64,000 nucleotides of DNA from the NCBI GenBank assembly GCA_038501625.1, contig JAZAYU010000701.1, forward strand, positions 62,001 to 126,000. Reading direction: 5' to 3'. The DNA comes from Corbicula japonica. Lineage: Eukaryota > Mollusca > Bivalvia > Venerida > Cyrenidae. Below, one piece after another: positions 36,200 to 47,712 of the stretch (positions within the stretch are counted from its first letter, which is position 1; every line of letters starts with the position of its first letter). The position numbers and the translations under genes are program-made. Under the pieces are notes generated by a model. That model saw nothing but the letters and a program-made list of their open reading frames with translations, ran no database searches and was not told the DNA's origin.

Positions 36200-37518
36200 C
36201 TGAGACGATAGCTTTGCAAAACAGAAAAAACTTTTAAAACAGGATTATAGGTATCACAAATTTAGGAAAACCTTTTTCAAGTTTTATCGCCAGATTTAAT
36301 TACAAAATACAATTTCGGTTTCAAATTACTATTGCAACAAGGTATTTCACAACCAGTTTTTATGGAGATTTAATTTATAAAGGAAATAAAAGGCAAAGGA
36401 AATTTCTCCCGTTTTTTTTGTAAAAATCATTTGTAAATTCAAAAAGACAGGTTACCAACATCATTTTCTACAGCGCTCTACTACAGGCCTAGGCTAATGA
36501 TGATCAATCCATCTACAGTTGATAACTGTAAAACGCTTTAGTTTCGCGAGGTTAAAATTTCGCGATTTTTGTCAAAAGTCAGCTATTTTCTTTATTCGCG
36601 TATTTATGAATTCGCGACGTCGCCAGTCGTTTATATTTTGTATTCCAAATATATTTAAAGTCAAATAAATCACAAATAGAGGTCAAAACTTCAACATTTT
36701 ATAACATCGACGTTTCGGTCATAATGTCTTTTTCAGGATTGAAAATAAATGAATGGTGGCCAAAAGGTATTATGTGTGGCGTTTGAAGTGATCAAGAGTT
36801 CTATTTAAAGTCGCCTATTTTTGCATACACTTATTTTCGGATCAGTTGTGAAAAATTATCATATATTCACGGTATTTATGAGTTCGCGAGCTAAGCGAAT
36901 CGCGAATATTAGCGAAAATAAAACTAACGCGAATAAAACCAGTTAAGTAGTATGCTTACCTCTTTGGTTTGCGATGGTGGCAGGGGTTTAAGAGTTTATG
37001 AAGGTTTATATGGAATCTTTATTTTAAAGAACTACGAAGCTAGATTTATTTCTTTTATTCCTGTCATCGTGTTCTTGCTGATTTGACTCAAGGTACTCAG
37101 GTCTCGGTTAGATCATTGAGTACCCGTCTCTTTGGCTTTTCATGCTATAAGCTTCTTATGTTTTATATGTCTGTGTGCTTTTGCATGTAACATTGTTGAG
37201 CTGATGGGTGAGTTGGAGTTATTTCACCAAGACAACTTGTACTTGTTTTGTGATATGAGAACTTGTTTGGGAAAGTGTGAGGTTGTTGCATCCTAGTACT
37301 TTGTTTAAACCCCACAGTGGCAATTTGTTTTGCCACTGACCGTTTCAAGGCGGAACACCAAGGGTTCTCTTTTTGTTTAATTTGATTATTTGTGGCGTCT
37401 TATTTAAATTTGACATACTTATAACAAACATGTTCTCTTTTCCTCTCTTCTTTTTCGCTGCCTGGCGAGGCTATGTTTTGAGAGTCTGGCGATTCCTGAT
37501 ATGCATATTTCACATTTT
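36200..37518 (+). mobile_element. Penelope-like 3' end, interrupted relic
   Basis: 36215-36525 matches the end of the Penelope-like coding region at 46840-47130 (YRYHKFRKTFFKFYR, then GYQHHFLQRS), with stops. 36946-37518 matches the tail from 47150 to 47713. Between them is an insertion of ~420 bp absent from the copy at 47130. That junction shows the tail is contiguous with the coding end in the parental element. Located in intron 1 of the receptor gene. Confidence 0.75.
36526..36945. mobile_element. CGCGAA-rich insertion in Penelope-like relic
   Basis: Bounded by comparison with 47129-47150, where the flanks are joined. The ends carry TTTCGCGAGGTTAAAATTTC on the left and, in reverse, TTATTCGCGTTAGTTTTATT on the right, loosely similar, so a degenerate MITE is plausible. 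The interior has a CGACGTTTCGGTC motif. No coding. Confidence 0.45.
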
Positions 37519-37968
37519 ATGTAAATGCTAACGTTAAACTGGTTTATAAGCTACAGAAATAAGAGTTGCATAATACCGAATTGTTACTGAAACATAGGGA
37601 AAAAAGATCAGTTAAGATAAGCAAAACATGACAAATGGGTTGGTTACATGCAATGCAAAAGTCTTTCGAGAAAATTAATTTAGAAAGTTAGTTTCAAAAT
37701 ATTGTTTCCAACATTAATTTGCAGTCCTCTGAACCAATTTATGTGCCGAAAAAGCTATGTGCGTAAACATTGAAATTTCATATCAATACCTTGTAATATG
37801 TCCTAACATTCGATAATTTCAGGCATCGGTACCTAGATAATTAACAATGACGTACTCGTCTTGTGTTGTTTCTAAATTCTTCATAAAAGACCAAATCTTT
37901 TCGTTTTTACTCAGTTTAAAAAGGGACAACAAAACGAATAGCAAAGCAATCCGTAAACTTCATTCTCT

Positions 37969-38343
37969 GTGATATGTAGGATTTATTTTTCTCAGATCCC
38001 CTGTCAAAATTATATTCTATTCAGTTTCGCCCATTGATTTTTCGTTGAGTGCGAAACCATTGTTTGACCTGGGAACCATACGTCGCTGATCATGGAATGT
38101 TGTTTATCTGGAAATACTGCATTGAAGTTTTCCTGTCCAGCGCCATTTGCATACCATCGCTTGGGATGGCTCAAACTTGTACTGTTAACTGGTGAACATA
38201 TTGAGTTGTGCTCTCTAGGCTAGGCGGCATGGGAAATAATTTGCATTTCCATAACTGCTCATGAACAGGCTCAATCAAAGCAAGCCTGCAATATGTTCAT
38301 ATTTGTTGTGCTGTGTTCAATGGCTTTAAGAGTTTCCTTTTTG
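37969..38343 (-). repeat. Dispersed repeat family A, near full-length copy
   Basis: Aligns with 8402-8750 along its length (TAGGATTTAT, TTGCATACCATCGCTTGG, CTAGGCGGCATGGG, CTCATGAACAGGCTCAATC). It lies in intron 1 of the receptor gene, about 240 bases before the first Ig exon. Confidence 0.7.
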
Positions 38344-38580
38344 ACTTCTTCATTCAAGCAGTCTAACTGATTTTTGAGGGTGCTTATTATTATGCATTTC
38401 GACATTCGAACACTTTAGGAATTCTAGTGGAAAAGTTTAATTCAGCATCTAAGAGATGTTCTTGCTCTTACAGTAGTTGTTTGTAAAAAATCAGCAGATC
38501 ACAAGTTTAAACTATGTGACTATCTTTATCTTTATGCGGTAAACGGTTCCATTCATGTTTGTTCTACTGTTTTCTTCTAG

Positions 38581-38898
38581 AGGCGCTAACTTTTACTACT
38601 GAGAACTTTCATGGCGGCAAGTGGATTATCAAACACGGCGCAACAGATACTTTGATATGCAGAAACAAACCATACACAGGGAAGATGTCTTTGATATATG
38701 AAAAACAAAGGGTAGCAGAATGTTCACAAAATAGTTGCAAAACACACTTCACTGACAATGGCACTTTTAACATCCGATTTGATATAAAGAATGGCGAAAT
38801 ACAATGGAAGATCAATCCTGTAACGACGAAGTATGACGGCAAACTGTTTAAATGCTCCGATGGAACAGAAACTTTGAGACTTTCCCCGGTTGTTGAAG
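38581..38898 (+). CDS. Exon 2: Ig-like domain 1
   Basis: The acceptor TTCTTCTAG ends at 38580 and the donor GAAG/GTATGT starts at 38899. Length 318 bases, phase 1 to phase 1, as usual for Ig exons. About 106 residues: DTLICR gives the B-strand Cys, WKI a core Trp, and DGKLFKC the F-strand pattern D-x-G-x-[YF]-x-C. An extra Cys pair lies in the middle (AECSQNSC). About 70 percent identical by eye to the next Ig exon, so the two arose by exon duplication. The Ig assignment rests on the Cys/Trp pattern only; another small beta-sandwich fold is possible. Confidence 0.7.
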
Positions 38899-39330
38899 GT
38901 ATGTGAAACATTATTTATTTGTAAGTTGAGATTAATTTCCTGTGGTATAATTACTTTGAAAATCATAGAAAATACATTTATCAAAAGTTAATTTGGCGAG
39001 ACAGAAGTTTAACATAATTATAATTTTGATGCTATAATTAGAATTACCAAAAGTAACATTTTAAGACAGATAAAAAGGAAGTAATTGCCATAATGTTACT
39101 CTTTAAACTTCAACATTCAACAAAACGTTCCGACCGTGACCTCGCAAAACAGCACGGTATAATTATTATCTATGTAAAGGATAGACAATGAGTGGAGTGG
39201 TCTATGAAAAAATAGACGCGATTTTAGTCAGAAATTTAATCAACAACAACAACACTTAAGTAGTTTTAAAGTAAGTTTTATATTTTTCTCATTCATTAAA
39301 GAATAAATGTTTGTGTGTTTTAAAGAATTA

Positions 39331-39332
<2 letters not shown>

Positions 39333-39377
<45 letters not shown>

Positions 39378-39396
39378 ACAACAACAACAACAACAA
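39333..39396. repeat. ATC then AAC microsatellite
   Basis: CATCATCATC run followed by CAACAACAAC in the intron between the Ig exons. Confidence 0.9.
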
Positions 39397-40572
39397 GAAC
39401 AGTATTGATAATATCTGTAAGTGTATTAAATTTTGAAGACGTAAACTGCTAAATATTGACCGTTAACTTCTCATGAAATAGTGAAAGACAAAGAAAATTT
39501 TTTGTATAATTTTCTATAAAATTGCATTGTTAAAACTTGTAAATATAAATATTGCAATCTTGTTACCATGTTTTAAAAATGAAACCAAATACACGGTGTA
39601 CGTTTATTTAGTTTGTATGCTCAAGGTTCTGTGGCAGTTATCATTGCACCATTATTGATAAAAATAATATCATCAAAATCTCTCTAACGGCAAAATTCAG
39701 TTCAATAAAACTTAGCACAAATCATTGTTATTTGTGAATGTTTATTTTACATACGTTAAGAGAAGTTAAAACAAGAAAAATAGTTGGACCAAAAAATCCC
39801 TAAAACTGCATATGCAAACAACAACACAAAATGAAGCAAAACTTAATATCAATTTAAGTGCCTTCATGAGTAATGAGCTACTCACAATAATACCTAAGAG
39901 CCTCTTTTCTAACAAATGTATAGAATACGGGTTATTTGTTAATGTGTTTATGACATTTCCAGGTCGCGAAAATGGATGACAAAAATAAAAATGCTGATGT
40001 CTCTCTTCATAATTGAGAGTTCTTTTCAAGGCCCTTAGATATTGTTGTCAGAATAATTTGACGCATGTGCGCATTTGAATTGTTGTTTTGTGTTGCTCTG
40101 TTTTAATGATTTATTGCAAATAGAATTGTAAGATTTTTTTAGGTCTAACTATTTTTCTTTACTGTTCAAAGTTTAATGGAACTACGTTTTGCCGTTTTAG
40201 AGATGTTGATATTTTTCTTTGTTGTTTATGACATAGCAATTACAATTATCACAAACATGTATCGATAGCACAGTATGACACTAAGATATCGACCGTCCAC
40301 TTGTTCATATGAGATAGTACACGAGATGCACGTTCTTCACGAACCTTCGTAGACAGTAGACAACGCCAAAGAGTTGTCTACGGGATTTAGACAACGGTAA
40401 TAGTGGCCACTGATTGGCCAGTGGACGGTAGCTGTGGTCTAAAAAATTTATTGTTACATCATCATAGTTGTTAGAAAAATCAGCAAAATACAAGTTAAAA
40501 TTATGTGACTAACTTAATCTTGTTTACAATGTGAACGTTTCCATTCATATTTGTTCTATTGTTTAGCTCTAG

Positions 40573-40905
40573 AGTCGCTAACTTTTACCACTGACAACTT
40601 TCATGACGGACAGTGGATTATCAAAAACGGAGCGGCTGATACTTTAATATGCAGAAGCAGTCCATACACGGGGAAAATGTCTTTGATATATGAAACACAT
40701 CAGGTTGCAGTATGTTTACTAAATAGTTGCAAAACATACTTCACAGACTATGGCAATTTCAAAATTAAATTTGACAAAAAGCACGGCGAAACGCAATGGA
40801 AAATCGATCATGTAACGACAAAGTATAATGGAAAACTGTTTAAATGCTGCGATGGAACCGAAACTCTAAAACTTTCTCCGTTCGTGTTCGTTGAACATGT
40901 TGAAG
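40573..40905 (+). CDS. Exon 3: Ig-like domain 2
   Basis: The acceptor TAGCTCTAG ends at 40572 and the donor GAAG/GTATGT starts at 40906. 333 bases, phase 1 to phase 1. It has the same Cys framework as Ig-like 1 (DTLICR, AVCLLNSC, NGKLFKCC) with an added Cys after the F-strand Cys and five extra residues near the C-terminal end. The introns following exons 2 and 3 are also related in sequence, which supports tandem exon duplication. Confidence 0.7.
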
Positions 40906-41287
40906 GTATGTGAAACATTTTTTTATGTAAGTAGAGATCAATTTCCTATGGTAACCTTTATCGAAACAAACAATTTTTTTTAATTTTATTTGTCGTGACA
41001 GCAGTATTACATATTATTTTGATGCTATAAATTATAAATTAGAAGTTTTAGAAGTAATATTTCTAAGACAAATAAACAGGAAACTGGCACAATGTTAATC
41101 TTTAGCCAATCAATAAAACCTTCAGCCAATTACCTTGCCAAACAGCATTGTATAATTAAGATCTACAAAATATTTTGTTCGTGTAGTTGTTATACAAAAT
41201 CAGCATAACTCAAGTTAAAAATATGTGACTAACTTAATATTGTTTATACGGTTAACGGTTCCATTTGTGTTTGTTATACGGTTTTAC

Positions 41288-41582
41288 TGTTTACCACTGA
41301 GAACTTTCATGGATTACCAGTAACAGTGCAACAGAATTTTTAATATGCAGAAAATATTCATACACAGATATGTTTTTAATATATGAAAACAAACAAGTTG
41401 CAGAATGTTTACTTAATAGCTGCAAAACTGATTTCACAGACTATGGCACTTTCAGATCGAATCTGATTTAAGGTATGGCGTATGGAAATGTAATATTAGT
41501 CCTACAACTATGAAATATAGTAGCACACTTTTTAAATGTTCCGATGGAAAACAAACTGTGGGACTTTTCCCGATAGTTGAAG
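41288..41582 (+). pseudogene. Decayed third Ig-like exon
   Basis: Nucleotide similarity to exons 2 and 3 is clear: TTTACCACTGAGAACTTTCA at the start, TGCAGAATGTTTACTTAATAG in the middle, and TAGTTGAAG then GTGTGT at the end. A deletion after the first ~30 bases, another in the second quarter and a later frameshift destroy the frame. The acceptor is lost. The transcript must skip it. Confidence 0.75.
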
Positions 41583-41600
41583 GTGTGTGAATCACAATTC

Positions 41601-41854
41601 GGGGCACGCCACGGGAAACGTGCCTTCGGTCATGCCATGGACATTTTTGTTTTTGTTGTTGCTATATTTGGAAAGAACAAATAATTATATATCATATTCT
41701 CATAACTAATTTGAAATTTTGTTACACATTCTGACAAATATTGTCATTTTTACCACAAAATGCTGAATAAATAATGGCGTCTGCTAAACTTTATGACGTC
41801 ATTTCAAAAATGTACGTAAACTGTCCAATGTACTTTTATTCCGTGACGCGGCCC
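41601..41854 (+). mobile_element. MITE family D copy; duplication breakpoint inside
   Basis: The left end GGGGCACGCCACGGGAAACG pairs with the right end, which reads GGGCCGCGTCACGGAATAAA in reverse. TGACGTCA lies in the right half. A truncated second copy of its right part starts unit B at 51349, so the left breakpoint of the tandem duplication (about 41779) lies inside this element. Confidence 0.7.
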
Positions 41855-42323
41855 TTTAGACAAATAAAATAAAATTGTTATAATACAATGATACGTCTTT
41901 AACACTTTAGACTTAAAATCTCACGTCTTTAACACTTTAGACTTAAAATCTCAATCAGAATAGTAAAAAAAAACAGTAGAATAAATAGACAAGAAATTAC
42001 GAGTAAACTTGATGGCTTTCCGACTGAGCCAAAAAGGGGAGATCAATGCGAAAACATTAAGAAAATATGACAGTATTAGCATATGGACTTCTTAATTAAA
42101 AATAATTGAAACAAAAAAGTAAAACATACGAAATTGAGTTAATGCTTGAAAATGTATTTACCATATGACCATTTAGAGGTATAAAACATATTTGTATTGC
42201 GCTATTGCCAGGCCGCGATGCGTATTTTTGATTTCATGTGTCCGCTTTCTATATGTTAGCATCTGTATTTATGTATTACTAATTAATTTAATAAAAACTT
42301 GTCATTAGTTGTTTTTTTTTCAG

Positions 42324-42406
42324 GTAGAGCTTACCACATATCAGACAGTGCCATGCTTCTGTATGCTTTTATTCTAGGACTTGCAATTTTCATCTACGCA
42401 AGGCTG
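42324..42406 (+). CDS. Exon 4 (copy A): transmembrane segment
   Basis: The acceptor TTTTTTTCAG ends at 42323 and the donor CTG/GTGAGT starts at 42407. 83 bases, phase 1 to phase 0. It encodes GRAYHISDS, then AMLLYAFILGLAIFIYARL, a typical single transmembrane helix followed by a basic residue. A second copy in unit B (51865-51947) differs by one codon (His to Tyr). The two copies are mutually exclusive by phase, because a phase-0 donor cannot join a phase-1 acceptor in frame. Confidence 0.7.
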
Positions 42407-42534
42407 GTGAGTAACTTTTCACACTTTTATTTCATTGTCAGCTTACACAATACAAATTATAGATTTTATTTAAAAAGTTCATCTGCTAGACTGAACACTT
42501 GTGCACTAATATAATTGTCCTTCAAGTAAAGTAA

Positions 42535-43733
42535 ATGCTTGTATTTGTTAAAATGTGAAAAACCAAAATATCCGAGGACTTTTGTATTATTGTCTAACGT
42601 TGTTGAGTTCTTGGATAGCCGAGGCCCTTCTTTTAATAAAGTGAAAACAAGACCTTGTGTTTGTTCTGTTATAACCAAAATAACCAAGCAAGAAATGGAA
42701 AAGTGTATAAATAATTTAAAAAAAAACAAAGGAATTGACAATGTCATAAATGAGTATATTAAAATATCAAAAAATAAAATGTTAAAGATATATGAAACAC
42801 TTTTAAATCTTATACTAGAAACTTGAATAATACCAACATCCTGGTCTGAAGGAATTATCATACCTGTTTATAAAAACAAAGGAAGCCAAACTGAACCTCA
42901 AAACTATAGACGAATTACATAACTGAGCTGTGTAAGTAAACTATTTACATCAGTTCTTAATGAAAGACTAAATAATGTTTTGGACATTAATCAAATCCTA
43001 TCTGAAAACCAAGCAGGATTCAGGAAAAACTACTCAACAAGTGATCATATTTTTACATTAAATTCGCTAATTGAAATACTTAAATATTACAAAAAAACTT
43101 ATCTGCATTTTTATTGATTTTAGCCAAGCGTTCGATTCGGTATGGAGGGTAGGTCTTTGGACCAAAATATTAGTATTAAATATAAACGGAAATTTCCTTT
43201 AGAGTCATAAAACATATTTATGCAAACATCAAATCATGCATTTCATCTCCCAAAATGGCAAAACTTCTAATTTTTTCTTAAGCAATTGTGGGGTGAGAAA
43301 AGGAGAAAGCATGTCCCCGGTGCTTTTTTCACTCTTCCTTAACGACCTTGAAAATTATTTAGAAACTAAGGGCAACTCTAGTATTCAGTTCAATTACATA
43401 GATCCTGAAATAGATATTTTTTTAAAATAATCGTGTTACTAAATGCTGATGACACTATATTGGTTTTCGATGACCCCCAGAAACTGCAGTCATGCCTAGA
43501 TGATTTTGTATTATATTGCAGTATATGGCATCTAAATATTAACATTAGTAAAACCAAAGCAATTGTTTTTGGCACAAGAAATGACAGAAACTTTTCATTT
43601 AAAATTAACAATAACCCTATTGAAATTGTTAAATCATATAAATATCTAGGTACACAATTTTCAAAATCAGGTATGTTCTTAACTGCAAGAATTCACCTGG
43701 TCAACAAGCTAAGAAGGCTATGTATTTGCTTTA
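42535..43733 (+). mobile_element. LINE in unit A, 5' portion
   Basis: Non-LTR reverse transcriptase in pieces: WSEGIIIPVYKNKGS and QNYRRIT, SENQAGFRKNYSTSDHIFTL, FIDFSQAFDSVWR (motif A), GESMSPVLFSLFLNDLE (motif B) and NADDTILVF (motif C with Tyr changed to Asn; unit B keeps YADD). Several stops and frameshifts show it is dead. The Penelope-like element interrupts it at 43734; it resumes at 47713. Jockey/CR1-type by appearance; clade not resolved. Confidence 0.8.
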
Positions 43734-46700
43734 AAAAATTACAATCTGCATACCCACTTGGTTTAAATGATAATATTTATCAGGAAGGCAACATTTCTAA
43801 AAATCCTGATTATGACGACTTTAAATTGCTTGAATTAGGCAAAAGAAAATCGAGGTCGCACGGAAGCAGAACTAATGGAAACATAAAAAGAAAATCAGGT
43901 ATTCGTTGTTTTTTTAATTACCTACATATTATTTTAAAACAATCTGGCAGACACGCTATGCTATCTAGGTTGGCTTCTCTTTCTTTATCAAGTCTGCAGA
44001 AACTGGATGAGGAAGCCGACGACATCGTCATAAGAACCCATCCTTTTTACGAGGTTGCTAGTCTGATTCAGTGTTATACTCGGCATGTTCTCAGGCCACA
44101 CGTTGACTTGGAATCTGACCATAAGAGACATTTTTCTTAAAATTTCTTTTTTTTAATAAAGGAATAGATTTATTGTCATTCCTAGTATATTTAAAGATAA
44201 AACAGTTCAATTGGATGTTCCTAATTATTTTAAGAATACTGAATCGCCTATGGTTTGTTATAAATACAACAAACCAATTAGAAATACAATTTTTAATTAC
44301 AATAAAATTACCTCTGATTTACAGATCATTGATAATACACCAAAATCTTGAGAGTGTTTAACTTCTAAATATTGCTATAAGCCTGTCGGTCATATTGTTA
44401 CCGGTGATCTTAATGTAATCAAAGACTCTAGAATTCGTAATTTAATTTCTAAAGGTCTCAAATATAGAATTCCATCGAAAATTGATTTTAATGCATGTCG
44501 TGCAGAAATTGCTGAGTCTTTAAACTTATTTTGCAATAAATGGTGCAAAAGAGAACATGCTGAGCCTAATGCACTTTCTAACTGGAAAATCACACTCCTA
44601 TATCATTTTATGAAAGAAACATTGTTTTATTACCACCTCGACCTCGTTTTAACTTTCGTCATTTGAAAATAAGGAATTCAAGACTTTCATAACAAATTTG
44701 TTTTAACACCTGCTGATAAGTCTTCTAATAATGTAATTATAGTGTGACGGGTACACTATATTAATATTCAAACTGAAGAACTGAACAGCACTAATGCTTA
44801 TGTACTGACTTCTTCATCAGAGAGTGATATTGTTACTGCACACACTCTACAAATTACAAAATTTAGAATGAGTATTGAGCCGAAACAAGACAAAGTACCT
44901 ACTATGTATTGGTTGCCTAAAATGCATAAAACACCGTACAAAGCAAGATTTATTGCTAACTCTAGTTCTTGCACTACTACTAAATTATCCGTGCTCTTAA
45001 CTTCTTGTCTTACAGCTATTAAAGAACATGTAATTAGGTATTGCGATAAGGTTTTTGAAACTTCTGGCAAAAATTTATTTTGGTCGATTAAAAATTCAAA
45101 TGACGTTTTGAAAAAGCTTCAATCAAATTTTCAGGCGTTCTGTTTGTCTACTTATGATTTCTCAACTTTATATACCTCGCTCCCTCATAATTTAATAAGA
45201 GACAAACTAACCAGTCTCATTGAAAAAACGTTTGCTAGAGAAAATAAAACCTTCATCGCTTGTAATGAACAAAGGGCATTTTTTACAGATGGTTCTTATG
45301 ATAATTATACTTTATGGACTTGTCAAGACCTAATAGAGTCGTTAACTTTCTAACTGGATAATATTTATGTTAGATTCGGTACCTCTATTTATAAACAAGT
45401 AATAGGCATCCCAATGGGTACTAATTGTGCACCCCTTGTTGCTGATCTGTTTTTATACTGTTATGAAAGAGACTATGTTATCTCTGTCTACTTAACATCA
45501 AGATGATATTATTACAGCTTTTAACAACACCTCGAGGTACCGTGATGATTTATTAAATATAGATAATAACCATTTTCCATTACTGGTTAATAAGATCTAC
45601 CCTAAAGAACTACAACTTAATAAAGCGAACATTTCAGAAAAGCAAGCAAACTTTCTCGATCTAAATCTGTCAATTGAAAATGGTTATGTCCTTACTAAAA
45701 TATATGATAAAAGAGATGACTTTAATTTTAATATAGTAAATTTTCCGTTTTTAGACGGCGATGTTCCCCGTGCAACATCTTACGGGGTTTATATTTCACA
45801 GCTTGTTCGCTTTTCAAGAGCTTGCAACGATATTATAATGTTATTAATCAAGTGAATTAATATTGGCGTTGTTATTGGGCCAAGGGTAGTCATATTGGCC
45901 CGAGGCCGTATAACAACGCTAATATGAATTCACTTGATTAATGACAATTTTATTAATTAACAAAATATCCATAGTTCTAGACTTTAAAATTACTAATTTA
46001 CCGGTCTGATGAGATGAAGTGTCAGCTCTGATTTAATTGTTCAATCTTCGAACTACGCTAGTGACCTGCCTGGTATAAGCTACCAAGGAGATGCAGATAT
46101 GAAGGTTGTTTTGTTTTGAATACAAAAACAGCCTGAACATTACTACACACTGTGGCAGCCAAGTCTCTTGTTTATCCAGTCTGAATTAAGTTTTTCTCCA
46201 GATATATCCAAAATAAGTTTACTTTCTGGCACATTCCATCCACGATTTCCACATGTAAATACTGAATTTAACATGTCTGTAAGCTATTCAAACTAAGTTT
46301 TGATCCTTTTTGCAATGCTACGCTCAATAAACTTGCTCAAATGCAGAATTATCCACTAAAATTCACTGTCTTTTTTAGTTTCCAGACTTCTTGCTGCAGA
46401 CATCCGCGTTGTTGTTGTAATAACGAGTTAGATAAACTCAAAGAAATTCATTACACAGAAAGAAACCACCAAAAGCGGCAACATAGACTTATCCTCTGCC
46501 GCTTTGCTTAAATGCACCTAGTGTCCAAAGTCACACTATCTATTATCATTGTTATCCATAAAAATTCGACTTGGAAATTCCAAAATGGCGGCATTTTTGT
46601 TTTTAAAAGAAAGTGATTCAATCCATATTGGACCAGTTCATTATCCAATCAGAATCATGCGATCCCATATTGGCTCAGTAAAACCCGTATTGGCCCAGAT

Positions 46701-47712
46701 TATCTCGTATTGGCCCAGTTGAGATTTCATATGAAATGAGTGCAACCCATATAAGGTGGGCTGAATTATACATATTGTGTCAATATTGTTTTAGTTAATT
46801 AATAATAATGATTTCAATGAACGTAATCTTTGCACTACAGAAAAACTTTTAAAACAAGGTTATCGGTATCACAAATTAAGGAAAACATTTTGCAAGTTTT
46901 ATCGTCGATACCCAGATCTAATTCATAAATACAGGTGCAGTTTAAAATCACTATTGCAAGAAGGTATTTCACAGCCAGTTTTTTATGGAGATTTAATTTA
47001 TAAACTTAAGAAGATAAAGGGCAATGTTAATTTCTCCCGGTTATTCGTAAAAACCATCTGTAAATTTAAAAAGAAAGGTTACCAACATGATATTTTACAG
47101 CGCTCTGCATGCCTGGTGATTAACCCTTCTACAGTTGATCATAATGCTTAGTAATACCTCTTTGGATGCACGACGGTGGCAGGGGTTTAAGAGTTTATGA
47201 AGGTTTATGGGGAAATCTTTTCTTAAAAGAACCTAGAAGCTCGATTTGTTTCTTTTATCCCTGTCATCGTGTTCTTGCTGATTTTACTCCAGGAGCTCTG
47301 GTCTCGGTAAGATCATTGAGTACCCGCCCTTTGGCTTTGCAATGCTATTAGATTCTTATGTTTTATATGTTTGTGTGCTTTTGCATGCAACATTGTTGAG
47401 CCAATAAGTGGGATGGAGTTGTTTCACCAAGACAACTTGTATTTGTTTTGTGATATGAGAACCTGTTGGGGCAAGTGGGAGGTTGGTGCACCCTAGAACC
47501 TGCTTTAAACCCCCAGTGGCAATTTGATTTGCCACTGACCGTTCCAAGGCGGTAACCCCTCGGGTTCTCATTTTTGTTAATTTTTAGTGGTGTCTCTTTT
47601 GAAATTGATCATTTTATTAACCATGCTCTCTCCCTCTCTTCTTCTTGACTGTGTGGGGAGGCTGTTTTTTTTTTAATGTGGCGTTTCCTGATATGCATAT
47701 TTCACCTTTTTA
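43734..47712 (+). mobile_element. Penelope-like element, inactivated
   Basis: Reading with frame breaks: an N-terminal region (SGRHAMLSRLASLS, LIQCYTRHVLRP), then KYRIPSKIDFNACRAEIA, YWLPKMHKTPYKARFI, YDFSTLYTSLPH (motif A Asp), GIPMGTNCAPLVADLFLYCY (motif B), YRDD at about 45537-45548 (motif C), FLDLNLSIENGY and GVYISQLVRFSRACND, an insertion of ~960 bp, then RYHKLRKTFCKFYRRYPDL and QRSACLVINPSTVDHNA. A ~560-bp tail ends GATATGCATATTTCACC. No GIY-YIG endonuclease was seen. The site in unit B at about 53620 is empty, so it inserted after the duplication. Confidence 0.85.
45845..46805. mobile_element. Insertion with inverted repeats inside Penelope-like element
   Basis: It separates RFSRACND from the following DFNERN of the coding region. 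Near its left side 45848-45885 and 45901-45945 are inverted copies (TTAATCAAGTGAATT, GCGTTGTTAT). The right part has repeated CCCATATTGG, CGTATTGGCCCAG and CATATAAGG blocks. No coding. Boundaries are approximate because TTAATAAT-like bases occur on both sides. Confidence 0.6.

Noticed and set aside
38609..38984. Minus-strand frames of 86-100 codons
   Set aside because: Antisense shadows of the Ig-like exon.
42466..42861. 131-codon minus-strand frame
   Set aside because: It is antisense to the transmembrane exon flank and to LINE coding sequence with recognisable reverse transcriptase motifs on the plus strand.
46006..46013. CTGATGAG, a hammerhead ribozyme core box, inside the Penelope-like element
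   Set aside because: Penelope-like elements can carry hammerheads, but no CGAAAC box and no supporting stems follow.
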